Shown here piece after piece: positions 1-8,489 of a stretch of DNA of 64,000 bases (the first letter of the stretch is position 1; each line of letters starts with the position of its first letter). The notes beneath the pieces were generated by a model. The model worked only from the letters and a program-made list of their open reading frames with translations, did no database searches and was not told the DNA's origin. The stretch is taken from NCBI GenBank assembly GCA_040757575.1, contig JBFLXA010000001.1, positions 1-64,000 of the forward strand. The letters run 5' to 3'. The position numbers and the translations under genes were made by a program. Source of the stretch: PFJX01 sp040757575. GTDB lineage: Bacteria > Pseudomonadota > Gammaproteobacteria > Burkholderiales > Thiobacillaceae.

Positions 1-61
1 CCCGCGAGGCCCGAAAAACCCAATGTGAGACACAGGGCGCTCACGCCCCTTCTGTACACGT

Positions 62-1711
62 TCAATCTCTGCGCTCCCTACGCTCTGGGCGTTCCACTTT
101 CTCGGCTTTTTCCACCTTCTCGACCTTTTCGACCTTTTCGACCTTTTCGACCTTTTCGACCTTTTCGACCTTTTCGACCTTTTCGACCTTCTCGACCTTC
201 TCGACCTTCTCGACCTTCTCGACCTTCTCGACCTTCTCGACCTTCTCGACCTTCTCGACCTTCTCGGCCTTCTCGGCCTTCTCGGCCTTCTCGGCCTTCT
301 CGACCTTCTCGACCTTCTCGGCCTTTTCGGCCTTTTCGGCCTTTTCGGCCTTTTCGGCCTTCTCGACCTTCTCGGCCTTTTCGGCCTTTTCGGACTTTTC
401 GGCTTTCTCAGTCTTTTCGGCTTTCTCGGTCTTTTCGGCGTGCTCCTCCCGCTCCATTCGGCTCACGCTGTCCACCCCTGCCCGCTCCACAGAATCGCGG
501 TCATTTTCCCTCCCATCACGCTCAGAGGGGCGTTCTGACGCGGGGGGCGTCCTCTCGTCCCTATCCCCGTCATGATCGTGATCTTCGCTTTCCTGCCGGC
601 CCGGGTGACCCGGACCAGGAAGGTCATGGCGCCCCCAGTCCTGCCGATCCAGCCGCTGGATTTCCAGTTTTCCTTCTCCCCCCCGGACCACTTCGACACG
701 AACCCATTGTCCTGGCTTCACCTCTGCCCGCCCGCCCAGACCGGGTTTGAGCTGGGCATATCCGAGGTCGATACCTCCGTCCGCACCCTTGCCCAACACC
801 ACCCCCTGAAGCACGGCGCGGTCAACCCGATCCAGATCCACCGTGGCTCGAACGGGGGTTATCCGGTCTGCGATCAACGCGCCGCCGGAAAGGCGCCCCT
901 GTACTTGCACAAAGTCCTTCTTGGCCTCCTTGCCCGCCCCCAGCACCGGCTGATTGCCTATGCGTCCCCCCGGATCCAGACGCCCGGTCAACTGGACCCG
1001 GGCCGAGGCCTCTGCCAGATCCACGCGGCTTGCCAGCAAGGCACCGCTGGCATCGCGTATGCCACTGACCCGCACCATCTGTCCGGGCTTCAGGTCCCGG
1101 GGTCCATGGGCAGCGTTGGGCAGTTCGATCTTGTTGAGGCGGACTGTCTGCCCCAGGGCCACGATCGTATCGCCTCGGGGGGAGACCCAGGAGACAGGCC
1201 CCACCAGAGCGGACTGGACGGCAATGGCCCGGGCCCGCAGGCTTTCGCCCTGGCCGTGGGTCTTGACGGACACCCATTGCCCCACAGCCAATCCGCTGGC
1301 GGAGGCCGGCTCGCCATCCTGGGTTACTGGCGTTCCGCCGTCGTAATGGATTTCCACACCATTGACGCAAATGCTGCCGAAACCGGTGATGATGCCCACC
1401 ACTCCGGTGCCGCCTACGCCGCTGCCATCCGTCTTGCCGTTGTTGGCCTGGTTACCCGTCCCCCCCATGCCGGAACCCGACCGGTTGCCAGTGCCACCGC
1501 TGCCGCTCCCATCTCCGCCGTCCCCCCCAGGGCCGGGAGCCGTTTCACCCGTCCCTCCCATACCTGAATCCAGCGGAACCAGTCCGGTGCCGCCCATGCC
1601 CCCGGCCCCTCCCAGGGCACAAGGATTGTTCCCGGCCCAGACGGGGGCCTGCAGCAGGCCTGCCAGCAGGAAGACAAACCCTATCCGGGTCAGCCACGGC
1701 ACTGACCGCAT
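62..1711 (-). CDS. Secreted DUF5666 protein with Gly-rich N-terminus and long xEK repeat tail
   Basis: Role unknown; probably exported. The start at 1711 gives a clear signal peptide (MRSVPWLTRIGF..., cleavage near PVWA/GN). An upstream in-frame start at 1744 would bury it. After the signal comes a Gly-rich stretch with several GMGGTG/GVGGTG motifs (about residues 30-105). Repeated DUF5666-type beta-domains follow (about 105-360; for example ITGFGSICVNGVEI and LKPGQMVRVSGI), then an acidic Asp/Glu/Arg linker. The last ~125 residues are almost pure AEK/VEK/TEK triplets. The product is 549 aa. It starts 16 bp after the DUF6502 gene on the same strand, so the two are probably co-transcribed. The tail is low-complexity, highly charged and likely helical or extended; its length probably varies between strains. 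Domain assignment is by family resemblance, and no enzymatic role is suggested. Confidence 0.8.
   Translation of the reverse strand: MRSVPWLTRIGFVFLLAGLLQAPVWAGNNPCALGGAGGMGGTGLVPLDSGMGGTGETAPGPGGDGGDGSGSGGTGNRSGSGMGGTGNQANNGKTDGSGVGGTGVVGIITGFGSICVNGVEIHYDGGTPVTQDGEPASASGLAVGQWVSVKTHGQGESLRARAIAVQSALVGPVSWVSPRGDTIVALGQTVRLNKIELPNAAHGPRDLKPGQMVRVSGIRDASGALLASRVDLAEASARVQLTGRLDPGGRIGNQPVLGAGKEAKKDFVQVQGRLSGGALIADRITPVRATVDLDRVDRAVLQGVVLGKGADGGIDLGYAQLKPGLGGRAEVKPGQWVRVEVVRGGEGKLEIQRLDRQDWGRHDLPGPGHPGRQESEDHDHDGDRDERTPPASERPSERDGRENDRDSVERAGVDSVSRMEREEHAEKTEKAEKTEKAEKSEKAEKAEKVEKAEKAEKAEKAEKAEKVEKVEKAEKAEKAEKAEKVEKVEKVEKVEKVEKVEKVEKVEKVEKVEKVEKVEKVEKVEKVEKVEKVEKAEKVERPERRERRD
104..440. repeat. 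9-bp tandem repeat encoding (A/V)EK triplets
   Basis: Roughly 38 units of a 9-bp repeat (plus strand cttNtcgNc) sit in frame at the 3' end of the DUF5666 gene. Units come in blocks sharing the same synonymous codons: an early block of cttttcgac units, then a block of cttctcgac units, then cggcctt-type units. This indicates recent slippage or block duplication rather than selection on single codons. Confidence 0.9.
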
Positions 1712-1727
1712 CGTGGGGCCTAAAGGA

Positions 1728-2570
1728 CTACTTGCCGCCGCCACGTTCGTCTTCCGTCGCGTAGAAATAGGTGCCGAAGGTCACCCGCCGATTGGCGCCC
1801 TCCCGGGCACTGTCTGCCGCCTGGAGCTCCAGCGCCTTGGCGTTGACCTCCTGGAGGGAGCGGGCGGCCAGTTCCCTGGCCAATTGTCTCAGCAGTTCAA
1901 CAGATTCAGGCCGCAAGCCATCGTAGTAGGTCATGCGATCCAGAAACGGGGGATGCAGTCCCAGTACGTTGTGGGTGGCAGCGGCCATGTGGTCATGGAG
2001 CCCCTTGCCGAAGTAGAAGGCCTTTTCGTCGAACCCCTGCACGGGTATGAAGGCCGTCTCCAGCAGATGCACCCGGTCTTCGTCATCCAGCCGGGCCACG
2101 CCGAGGCGCAACCATTCGTCCAGCACGGCCCGGGGCCGGATGTCCTTGCTGACCCCGGCCACCAGCCGTTCAAAGGAAACATCTCCACCCTGACTGGCCA
2201 GCCGGGCCAGGGGTAAGGGGTGGCGCTGGGCATCCATGAAACGGGGATCAGCACACCACCGGGCCACAATCTGCGCCCCCAGGCTCACCGCTACCGGCGC
2301 CGCATGGGAACCGCGCATTTCCTCTCGCAGACGTTTCACTTCACGGCGATGCACACCGGACAACAGGCTTACCTGGCTGTCGGTGATCGGCCCGCCCTCT
2401 TCGCGAAAATCGCCTACGGCCGCTTCGACGAACACCCCCTTGGCCAGATTGGCAAAGGCCGGGTAATTCACGCCAAACGCCATCAACGCCCGGGCCAGGG
2501 GACGCAACAACCTGCGCACGGCCTGGATCAGGGCGGGGGGAGGAGTAAGGCGTACGGTGACTTGTTCCAC
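1728..2570 (-). CDS. DUF6502 family protein
   Basis: A 280-aa cytoplasmic protein of unknown function. The N-terminal half has a compact helical region (ALIQAVRRLLRPLARALMA; NYPAFANLAKGVFVEAA) and a likely HTH around SQVSLLSGVHRREVKRL (about residues 65-82), which recalls a DNA-binding domain. The rest is helical with no catalytic motif that I recognise. It is transcribed divergently from the cytochrome gene and immediately upstream of the DUF5666 gene. DUF6502 next to DUF5666 is, from general knowledge, a recurring pairing. A regulatory role is inference from the HTH-like segment only. The 234-bp divergent region contains a GTGCA-3-TGCAC inverted repeat at 2591-2603, close to this start. Confidence 0.75.
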   Translation of the reverse strand: MEQVTVRLTPPPALIQAVRRLLRPLARALMAFGVNYPAFANLAKGVFVEAAVGDFREEGGPITDSQVSLLSGVHRREVKRLREEMRGSHAAPVAVSLGAQIVARWCADPRFMDAQRHPLPLARLASQGGDVSFERLVAGVSKDIRPRAVLDEWLRLGVARLDDEDRVHLLETAFIPVQGFDEKAFYFGKGLHDHMAAATHNVLGLHPPFLDRMTYYDGLRPESVELLRQLARELAARSLQEVNAKALELQAADSAREGANRRVTFGTYFYATEDERGGGK

Positions 2571-2590
2571 GCCCCAAGTTTATATCACGC

Positions 2591-2603
2591 GTGCAGTTTG
2601 CAC
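2591..2603. promoter_or_regulatory. Short inverted repeat upstream of the DUF6502 gene
   Basis: GTGCA-GTT-TGCAC lies about 20 bp upstream of the DUF6502 start and could be an operator. No clear -35/-10 pair was found for this strand. Low weight. Confidence 0.25.
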
Positions 2604-2706
2604 ACGAACGACAAACCCATATGTCTTGCCCAGCCTTTAAGGTTCAATTAATCAATATAAAAACATCATGTTGTGAACTTTTTTACGGGACCGGGGAAAT
2701 CCTGCT

Positions 2707-2735
2707 TTGACGTGTGAATATTTCACACATATAGT
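2707..2735 (+). promoter_or_regulatory. Sigma70-type promoter with palindrome filling the spacer
   Basis: TTGACG (2707-2712), a 17-bp spacer and TATAGT (2730-2735) form a near-ideal sigma70 promoter facing the cytochrome gene. The spacer is occupied by the perfect inverted repeat GTGTGAA-TAT-TTCACAC (2712-2728). A protein bound there would block RNA polymerase, so a repressor operator is likely. The predicted transcript would have a leader of about 60 nt. Confidence 0.6.
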
Positions 2736-2804
2736 AACCACACGACAAGCCTGGAATTCAGGTTACGTCCCCGCGTTGTTGAACCCCTGTGGAGGAGAAG
2801 GAAG

Positions 2805-4928
2805 ATGAAAACTTTGCGCATCTGGTGGCTGATACTCGTCTTGCCACTCATGGCCCTCGGGGCCCAGGCAGTACAGGCAGCACTGACCGTCGTACCGGCC
2901 AGCACCAAGGTGGCAGTGGGCGCCACAAGTACCATGCAGGTCAGCGGGGCTTCCGGCACGGTGCGGGTGAGCTCCTCCAGTACCAAGGTGCTGGCCGTGT
3001 CCTACCAGAACGGGATCATCACCCTGACTGGCAAGAAGCCGGGCACTGCCACGGTGAAGGTGCGCGACGCCAAGAAATCCCGCAGTTTCAAGATATCCGT
3101 GACCCGGGCAGCCACGACTGTCATGACGGTCAGCCCCTCCAGCGTGACCCTGGCGGATGACGCCAAGACCACCCTGAGCGTCAGCAACGCCAATGGCTCG
3201 GTACGTGCGACTTCCTCCAACGAGAAGGTGGTGAAGGCCGAATACAGCAGCGGTATGGTCAAGCTGGAAGCCGAAAACCCCGGCACGGCCACGGTGACGG
3301 TACGGGATAGCAGCACCACGGTTAATGTTGCCGTCACGGTGACGAGTACCAGTGGCGGCGGGGGTGGAACAACGCCTCTGCCGGGTAGCTACACCCTGCT
3401 GGCCTGGAACGACCTGGGCATGCATTGCATGGACGGCGATTTCTCTGTGTTCTCCATCCTGCCACCTTTCAACACCCTCCACGCCCAACTGGTGGACAGT
3501 GCCAACAACAAGCTGGTGACCGCCAACGTGACCATGACTTATGAGGCCATGGCCGACGCGGATGGATCCATCAACTCCATCTCCTCGACCAAAACCAATT
3601 TCTGGCAGTACGCCAGCCCCCTGTTTGGCGTAACCCTGCCCAACGACATGGGCCTGGCCGGCAACCCCACCGCGTCCCTGACCCCCGCCGGCATGAGCTT
3701 CGAACAGGCCGCCGGCATGTTCAAGGCCGAGGGAATTCCCATCACCCCGGTGGATGATGCGGGCAACAAGAACTTCTACCCCATGGTGAAGGTGGTAGCC
3801 AAGGACAGCACCGGCAAGCAACTGGCCCAGGCCCGGGTCGTCCTGCCGGTGTCCGACGAGATGAGCTGCGCCAACTGCCACGCCTCCGGTTCCGGCGAAG
3901 CAGCCAAGCCGAAGTCCGGCTGGGTCTACGACGGACACGTGGAGCGGGACTACAAGAAGAACATCCTCTTGCTGCACGACGACAAGCACCTGGGGCAAAC
4001 CAACTACCAGAACGCCCTGGCAGCCAAGGGTTACAGCGCCGCAGGTCTCGCCAGCTCCGCCGCCAGCGGTAAACCGGTGCTGTGTGCAGGCTGCCACGCA
4101 TCCAACGCCCTGGGCACCCAGAGCGTTGCCGGCGCCCAGCCCCTGACCACCGCCATCCACAAGCTGCACGGCCCGACAAAAGATCCCAAGACCGGCCAGC
4201 GACTGGATGACATCACCAACAGGGATTCCTGCTACCAGTGCCACCCCGGCTCCCAGACCAAGTGCTTGCGGGGTGTGATGGGTACGGCCACACTGGCGGA
4301 TGGCACCCAGGCCATGCAATGCCAGAGTTGCCACGGCACCATGTCCAACGTGGGCAGCAGCACCCGGGTAGGCTGGCTGGATCAGCCCAACTGCCAAGCC
4401 TGCCACCATGATGGCAAGCGGGAGGTGAGCGCGGTCAGCAGCACCGGCATACTGAAACAGTGGCTGGATACCCGCTACGCCACCAACCCCAATGCACCGG
4501 CCAGCGGCTTCTCCCTCTACCGGTTCAGCAAGGGTCACGGCGGCCTGCAGTGCGAAGCCTGCCACGGCTCCACCCACGCGGAGTACCCCAGCGACCATCG
4601 CAACGACAACGTGCTATCCCAGGACATCCAAGGCCACGCCGGCACCATCAGCGAATGCTCCAGCTGCCACAAGAACGTGCCCATGACCACAACCGGCGGC
4701 CCCCATGGCATGCACACCGTGGGCAGTGCGTGGGTTAAGGGTCACGAAAGTGCCGCCGAGAAGGGCACCGCAGCTTGCGCCTATTGCCACGGCGCCGACT
4801 ACCGGGGCAGCCCGCTGTCCACCGTGAAAGTGGCCCGCAGCTTCAACGCGGACGGCAAGACGGTGAACTATGCAGTCGGCCAGAAGGTGGGCTGCTACGA
4901 CTGCCACAACGGGCCGAAGGGCGACTGA
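2805..4928 (+). CDS. Secreted nine-haem c-type cytochrome with two Ig-like (BIG2-type) domains
   Basis: Likely a periplasmic or outer-surface electron carrier. The start follows a strong RBS (GGAGGAGAAGGAAG). The signal peptide ends near ALGAQAVQA (~residue 25). Two tandem Ig-like beta-domains (about 26-100 and 101-180) share the pattern S..TKV/NEKV...Y..G...L....PGTATV.VRD. A Gly-rich linker leads to a domain beginning LLAWNDLGMHCMDGDF (about 200-345), a module also seen in other multihaem cytochromes. Nine CxxCH motifs then follow in order: CANCH, CAGCH, CYQCH, CQSCH, CQACH, CEACH, CSSCH, CAYCH, CYDCH. No membrane anchor or porin partner is visible and flanking genes are unrelated, so donor and acceptor cannot be named. 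Maturation would need the Ccm or Ccs system elsewhere in the genome. A strong terminator follows, so it is probably monocistronic. Confidence 0.9.
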   Translation: MKTLRIWWLILVLPLMALGAQAVQAALTVVPASTKVAVGATSTMQVSGASGTVRVSSSSTKVLAVSYQNGIITLTGKKPGTATVKVRDAKKSRSFKISVTRAATTVMTVSPSSVTLADDAKTTLSVSNANGSVRATSSNEKVVKAEYSSGMVKLEAENPGTATVTVRDSSTTVNVAVTVTSTSGGGGGTTPLPGSYTLLAWNDLGMHCMDGDFSVFSILPPFNTLHAQLVDSANNKLVTANVTMTYEAMADADGSINSISSTKTNFWQYASPLFGVTLPNDMGLAGNPTASLTPAGMSFEQAAGMFKAEGIPITPVDDAGNKNFYPMVKVVAKDSTGKQLAQARVVLPVSDEMSCANCHASGSGEAAKPKSGWVYDGHVERDYKKNILLLHDDKHLGQTNYQNALAAKGYSAAGLASSAASGKPVLCAGCHASNALGTQSVAGAQPLTTAIHKLHGPTKDPKTGQRLDDITNRDSCYQCHPGSQTKCLRGVMGTATLADGTQAMQCQSCHGTMSNVGSSTRVGWLDQPNCQACHHDGKREVSAVSSTGILKQWLDTRYATNPNAPASGFSLYRFSKGHGGLQCEACHGSTHAEYPSDHRNDNVLSQDIQGHAGTISECSSCHKNVPMTTTGGPHGMHTVGSAWVKGHESAAEKGTAACAYCHGADYRGSPLSTVKVARSFNADGKTVNYAVGQKVGCYDCHNGPKGD

Positions 4929-4945
4929 CCCTGACCTTCACCCCC

Positions 4946-4976
4946 AAACTGGCCGCCATGTGCGGCCAGTTTTATT
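4946..4976 (+). terminator. Rho-independent terminator after the cytochrome gene
   Basis: An 11-bp perfect stem (AAACTGGCCGC / GCGGCCAGTTT) with a 5-nt loop is followed by TATTTA. It lies 18 bp after the cytochrome stop and could also serve the convergent coiled-coil gene. Confidence 0.85.
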
Positions 4977-5000
4977 TACGGCTCCAGAACGCCAGGCATT

Positions 5001-5291
5001 TCAGCGATTGAAATGGCTCACTGCCTTGTCCATCGCTTCCCGCATGGCCCCCCAGGCCGTTTCCGCACCCGCAGCCAGATCCCGCCAGGCATCTTCGCTG
5101 CTGGCCTGGAGCGCCTTGAGCTTGGCAGCGGCTTCATCCCGCTGCTGGCGCAGCTTTTCCAGGCCCATTTCGTAGTCGATCTGCAGGTCGGTCCTGGCGA
5201 CTTTGGCCCTGGCTTCAAGTCGGCCCAGGTCTTCGTTCCAGACATCCAGCTTCTGTTTCAACTGCTCGACATATTCATTACGTGTGGTCAT
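5001..5291 (-). CDS. Small coiled-coil protein
   Basis: A 96-aa hydrophilic protein that is predicted helical almost throughout, with heptad-like spacing (YVEQLKQKLDVWNEDLGRLE; YEMGLEKLRQQRDEAAAKL). It has no signal peptide or membrane segment. The start is supported by a strong RBS (GAGGAGG, 5 nt before ATG). It is isolated between the cytochrome terminator and the divergent GGDEF-EAL gene. Function is unknown; it resembles small conserved proteobacterial coiled-coil proteins often annotated as hypothetical. Confidence 0.75.
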   Translation of the reverse strand: MTTRNEYVEQLKQKLDVWNEDLGRLEARAKVARTDLQIDYEMGLEKLRQQRDEAAAKLKALQASSEDAWRDLAAGAETAWGAMREAMDKAVSHFNR

Positions 5292-5558
5292 TTCGCCTCC
5301 TCGGGGTCCAGGAACGGCCCCTTTCTTTCAGCATATGCCATCCCGCGCCGGATGGGCGGACAAATGCCCTGGCTAGCCACACAGGGCTGCGTGACGGTCT
5401 TCTGTGGATTAATTGCCTGGCCTGCGAGGCGACATCGAATTGTCGTCACAAAAAATTCATAGGCTTACCCAGATGGCAGAAAGAAACTCCTGACCACTCA
5501 TTTAGCCCCACCGACCAGCGTCCGATTCCGGACACGAGGCGTATTCGAACCGATAAAC

Positions 5559-7358
5559 ATGCACGGACATCCTCGCCAGGCCACCTCCCCGCTGCTGGTG
5601 GGCCACGACCAATCTTTCAGGCCGCTGACCTATTCCCTCACCGGCCTGATGCAGGCCACGCCCGCCCTATTGGAAACCGCCACCTGCCTGGATGCCCTGG
5701 AACGGTTCCATGCCGACCCGGGTATCTGGGCCATTCCGGTCGTGGACGGTGAACAGCGCCCCCTGGCCCACATCGACCGTTACGTCTTCCTCGAATTTCT
5801 CAGCAGGCTCTATGCCCGGGACCTGTTCGGCCGCTATACCTTGAGCCGGATACTGGCGGAGCAGCCCAAGGCGATCGGCCTGGGCACGTCTCTCATCGTG
5901 GAAGAGTCCGCCAGCCTCGACGACGTGGCCGGCATCATCATGAGCGAAGGCATGCAACACATGGTGAGCGGCTTCATCGTGACGCGGAACGGTGTCTATG
6001 CCGGCATAGTCAGCGGCCATGCCTTGTTCGAACAGATTGCCCTGCGCCGCCAGCAGGACCTCTATTACCTGGCCCATTTCGATTCCCTGACCCGGATTCC
6101 CAACCGCATGCTGTTCACCGACCGGTTGAAGCAGGCCATGCGGGACGCCTCGCGAACGGGTACCAGCCTGGGTCTCATGTTCATCGATGTGGATCGCTTC
6201 AAGCAGATCAACGATTCCATGGGACATCGTTTTGGGGATGACCTGCTCATCGGCGTGGCCCGGCGCCTGAAAGTCTGCATCCGGGACTGCGACACCCTGG
6301 CGCGCCTGGGCGGGGACGAATTCGCCCTGCTGATGGATGGCATCAAGTCTCCCGAGGACGTTGACATCCTGGCGCGGCGCTGCATCGAGGCCATGGGCAA
6401 ACCCTTCGTCATCATGGACAGGGAGATCAAGGTGACCCTGAGCATTGGCTCGGCCATTTTCCCTGACGACGACGACGATGAGGAAGCCCTGCTGAGCAAG
6501 GCAGATGCCGCCATGTATGAGGTAAAACTCAACGGGCGCAACGGCTACCAGCGCTTTTCCCCCACCATATCCAGCTATTCCACGGACCTCATCTCCCTGG
6601 AATCCGACCTCCGACATGCCCTGGATCACAATGAATTCACCCTCTGCTACCAGCCCCAGATAGACCTGAGCACCAACCAGGTCATCGGCGTGGAGGCCCT
6701 GCTGCGCTGGCAGCACCCCACCCGTGGCCTGCTGACGCCGGGCAGCTTCATCCACATCGCCGAACAATCCGGCATGATCATTCCCATCGGCGAATGGGTG
6801 CTGACCGAGGCCTGCGCCCAGCAGCGGCTCTGGCGGGACGCGGGGCTGCCCCCCATGCGCATGGCCATCAACATCTCGCCGCTTCAGTTCCGGCAGGCGG
6901 GCTTCGCGCAACAGGTCCAGAATCTGTTGCAGGACACCTGCGTGGATGCGGCCTTGCTGGAACTGGAACTGACGGAAGGCATGGTGATGTGCACCGAGCC
7001 CCATGTCCTGCAAACCTTGCAGACCCTCCAGGCCCTGGGTGTGCACCTCTCCCTGGATGACTTCGGCACTGGATTCTCCAGCCTGGGCTACCTGCGCCGC
7101 TTCCCCATCGACCGCCTGAAGATCGACCAGTCCTTCGTGCGCAACGCGGACAAAGTGCCGGTCAACATGTCCATCATCCAGGCCATCGTCGCCCTGGCCC
7201 GCAGCCTCTCACTCAAAGTGGTGGCGGAAGGGGTGGAAAGCGAAGCGGAACTCCAGGTTGTGCGGGATAGTGGCTGTGACGAGTGCCAGGGCTATTTCTA
7301 TGCCCGCCCCATGGAGCCGGAGGCATTCCAGTCCTGGCTGGAACAACAGCCCCGCTGA
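5559..7358 (+). CDS. Diguanylate cyclase/phosphodiesterase with N-terminal CBS-like region
   Basis: Makes and/or degrades the second messenger cyclic di-GMP; cytosolic with no membrane segments. The N-terminus (about residues 20-160) resembles a CBS pair (ESASLDDVAGIIMSEGMQHM) and may sense a nucleotide. The GGDEF domain (about 165-335) keeps the active site GGDEF (251-255) and an inhibitory I-site RxxD (RDCD, 242-245) exactly five residues upstream, so both synthesis and product inhibition are plausible. The EAL domain (about 350-595) has EAL (379-381) and the loop DDFGTGFSS (499-507), so hydrolysis is also plausible. No strong RBS precedes this ATG, so a later start is possible. It may connect to the c-di-GMP riboswitch at 24.7 kb, but only through the common signal. 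Confidence 0.9.
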   Translation: MHGHPRQATSPLLVGHDQSFRPLTYSLTGLMQATPALLETATCLDALERFHADPGIWAIPVVDGEQRPLAHIDRYVFLEFLSRLYARDLFGRYTLSRILAEQPKAIGLGTSLIVEESASLDDVAGIIMSEGMQHMVSGFIVTRNGVYAGIVSGHALFEQIALRRQQDLYYLAHFDSLTRIPNRMLFTDRLKQAMRDASRTGTSLGLMFIDVDRFKQINDSMGHRFGDDLLIGVARRLKVCIRDCDTLARLGGDEFALLMDGIKSPEDVDILARRCIEAMGKPFVIMDREIKVTLSIGSAIFPDDDDDEEALLSKADAAMYEVKLNGRNGYQRFSPTISSYSTDLISLESDLRHALDHNEFTLCYQPQIDLSTNQVIGVEALLRWQHPTRGLLTPGSFIHIAEQSGMIIPIGEWVLTEACAQQRLWRDAGLPPMRMAINISPLQFRQAGFAQQVQNLLQDTCVDAALLELELTEGMVMCTEPHVLQTLQTLQALGVHLSLDDFGTGFSSLGYLRRFPIDRLKIDQSFVRNADKVPVNMSIIQAIVALARSLSLKVVAEGVESEAELQVVRDSGCDECQGYFYARPMEPEAFQSWLEQQPR

Positions 7359-7382
7359 CGCCCTCCTGGGCGGGGAAACTGC

Positions 7383-8489
7383 TCAGTCCCCGAAGCTGGT
7401 GCCCACTCCCCGGGCACTGGTCACCCAGGGGTGGTCGTCGGGGACGTAGTTCACCTGGCCGGCCACGTCTTCCAGTGGCACGGGCAGGGCGCTGTCGCCC
7501 CGGGCCGCCACCATGACGCCGTAGTGCCGCTGGCGGATGAGTTCCGCCGCCGCGGTGCCCAGGCGGGTGGCCAACAGGCGGTCGGCGGCGGAGGGAGTGC
7601 CGCCCCGTTGCAAATGGCCCAGGATGGTGACCCGGGCCTCCAGGCCGGTGAGCCTTTCCAGGTGGTGGGCCAGCAGCAGGGTGCGCTCGGCATAGACCAG
7701 TTCCGGCTCGGCGGCGGTGTCCTTCAGGTCCTTGGGTTTCTTGACCTTCTTCTTGCCGATGCCGGTCTGTATCGCCTCGAATTCCTGGCGGGACATGGCG
7801 CCTTCCGCCACAGCGACGATGGAGAAGGGTTTGCCCTTTTCCTTGCGGGCCTTGATGGCTGCTGCCACCTGGGCCACGTCATAAAGGATTTCCGGAATCA
7901 GGATCACGTCGGCGCCGCCGGCAATGCCGGCCCCCAGGGCCAGCCAGCCAGCCCGGTGGCCCATGATCTCGACGACGATGATGCGGTGGTGGCTATGGGC
8001 GGTACTGTGCAGCCGGTCGATGGCGTCGGTGGCTATCCCTAAGGCGGTGTCGAAGCCGAAGGTGGCGTCCGTCAGGGCCACGTCGTTGTCGATGGTCTTG
8101 GGCAGGGTCACCACATTGAGACCCGCCTGCTTCAAGCGCAGGGCGTTCTTCTGGGTGCCGCCGCCCCCCAGGCAGACCACGCAGTCCAGGCCCAGGGCGT
8201 GGTAGTTGGCGGCGATGGTGGCGGTCATGTCCTGGGGCCGGCCGTCCACCATCATCTTGTGGGGCTTTTCCCGGCTGGTGCCCAGGATGGTGCCCCCCTG
8301 GGTGAGGATGCCGGACAGGGCCTCGCCCCCCAGGTCCATGGTGCGGTTTTCAGAAAAACCCTTGAAGCCGTCCCGGATGCCGACGATGCCGAAACCCAAG
8401 GCCTGGCAGGCCTTGCCCACCCCCCGGATGGCCGCATTGAGACCCGGCGTGTCGCCGCCGGAGGTGAGGATGCCGATTTTTTGCGTCAT
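7383..8489 (-). CDS. 6-phosphofructokinase family protein (phosphoryl donor uncertain)
   Basis: Phosphorylates fructose 6-phosphate to the 1,6-bisphosphate. It is 368 aa and cytosolic. Family motifs are GGDTPGLN (residues 11-18), GGGGT (108-112), PKTIDND (130-136, containing the catalytic Asp) and MGHRAG (176-181). In E. coli the GGDGS loop carries Asp103-Gly104. Here the Asp position is Gly while Gly104 is retained, and the PGTIDND glycine is Lys, as in PPi-dependent enzymes. The G/K combination fits neither the classic ATP-type (G/G) nor PPi-type (D/K) pattern, so donor use cannot be called. Its ATG overlaps the stop of the FAD oxidoreductase by 4 bp, implying translational coupling. It is convergent with the GGDEF-EAL gene. 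Confidence 0.88.
   Translation of the reverse strand: MTQKIGILTSGGDTPGLNAAIRGVGKACQALGFGIVGIRDGFKGFSENRTMDLGGEALSGILTQGGTILGTSREKPHKMMVDGRPQDMTATIAANYHALGLDCVVCLGGGGTQKNALRLKQAGLNVVTLPKTIDNDVALTDATFGFDTALGIATDAIDRLHSTAHSHHRIIVVEIMGHRAGWLALGAGIAGGADVILIPEILYDVAQVAAAIKARKEKGKPFSIVAVAEGAMSRQEFEAIQTGIGKKKVKKPKDLKDTAAEPELVYAERTLLLAHHLERLTGLEARVTILGHLQRGGTPSAADRLLATRLGTAAAELIRQRHYGVMVAARGDSALPVPLEDVAGQVNYVPDDHPWVTSARGVGTSFGD

Noticed and set aside
1..61. Terminator after the DUF5666 gene
   Set aside because: A GGGCG-CTCA-CGCCC hairpin exists, but the stem is short and lacks a T-tract on the minus strand.
25..750. Open frame on the plus strand encoding RPF/RPS repeats
   Set aside because: It is the antisense reading of the xEK repeat in the DUF5666 gene, with no RBS or plausible protein.
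2712..2728. CRP-type binding site
   Set aside because: TGTGA and TCACA are present but separated by 5 rather than 6 bp, so CRP geometry fails.
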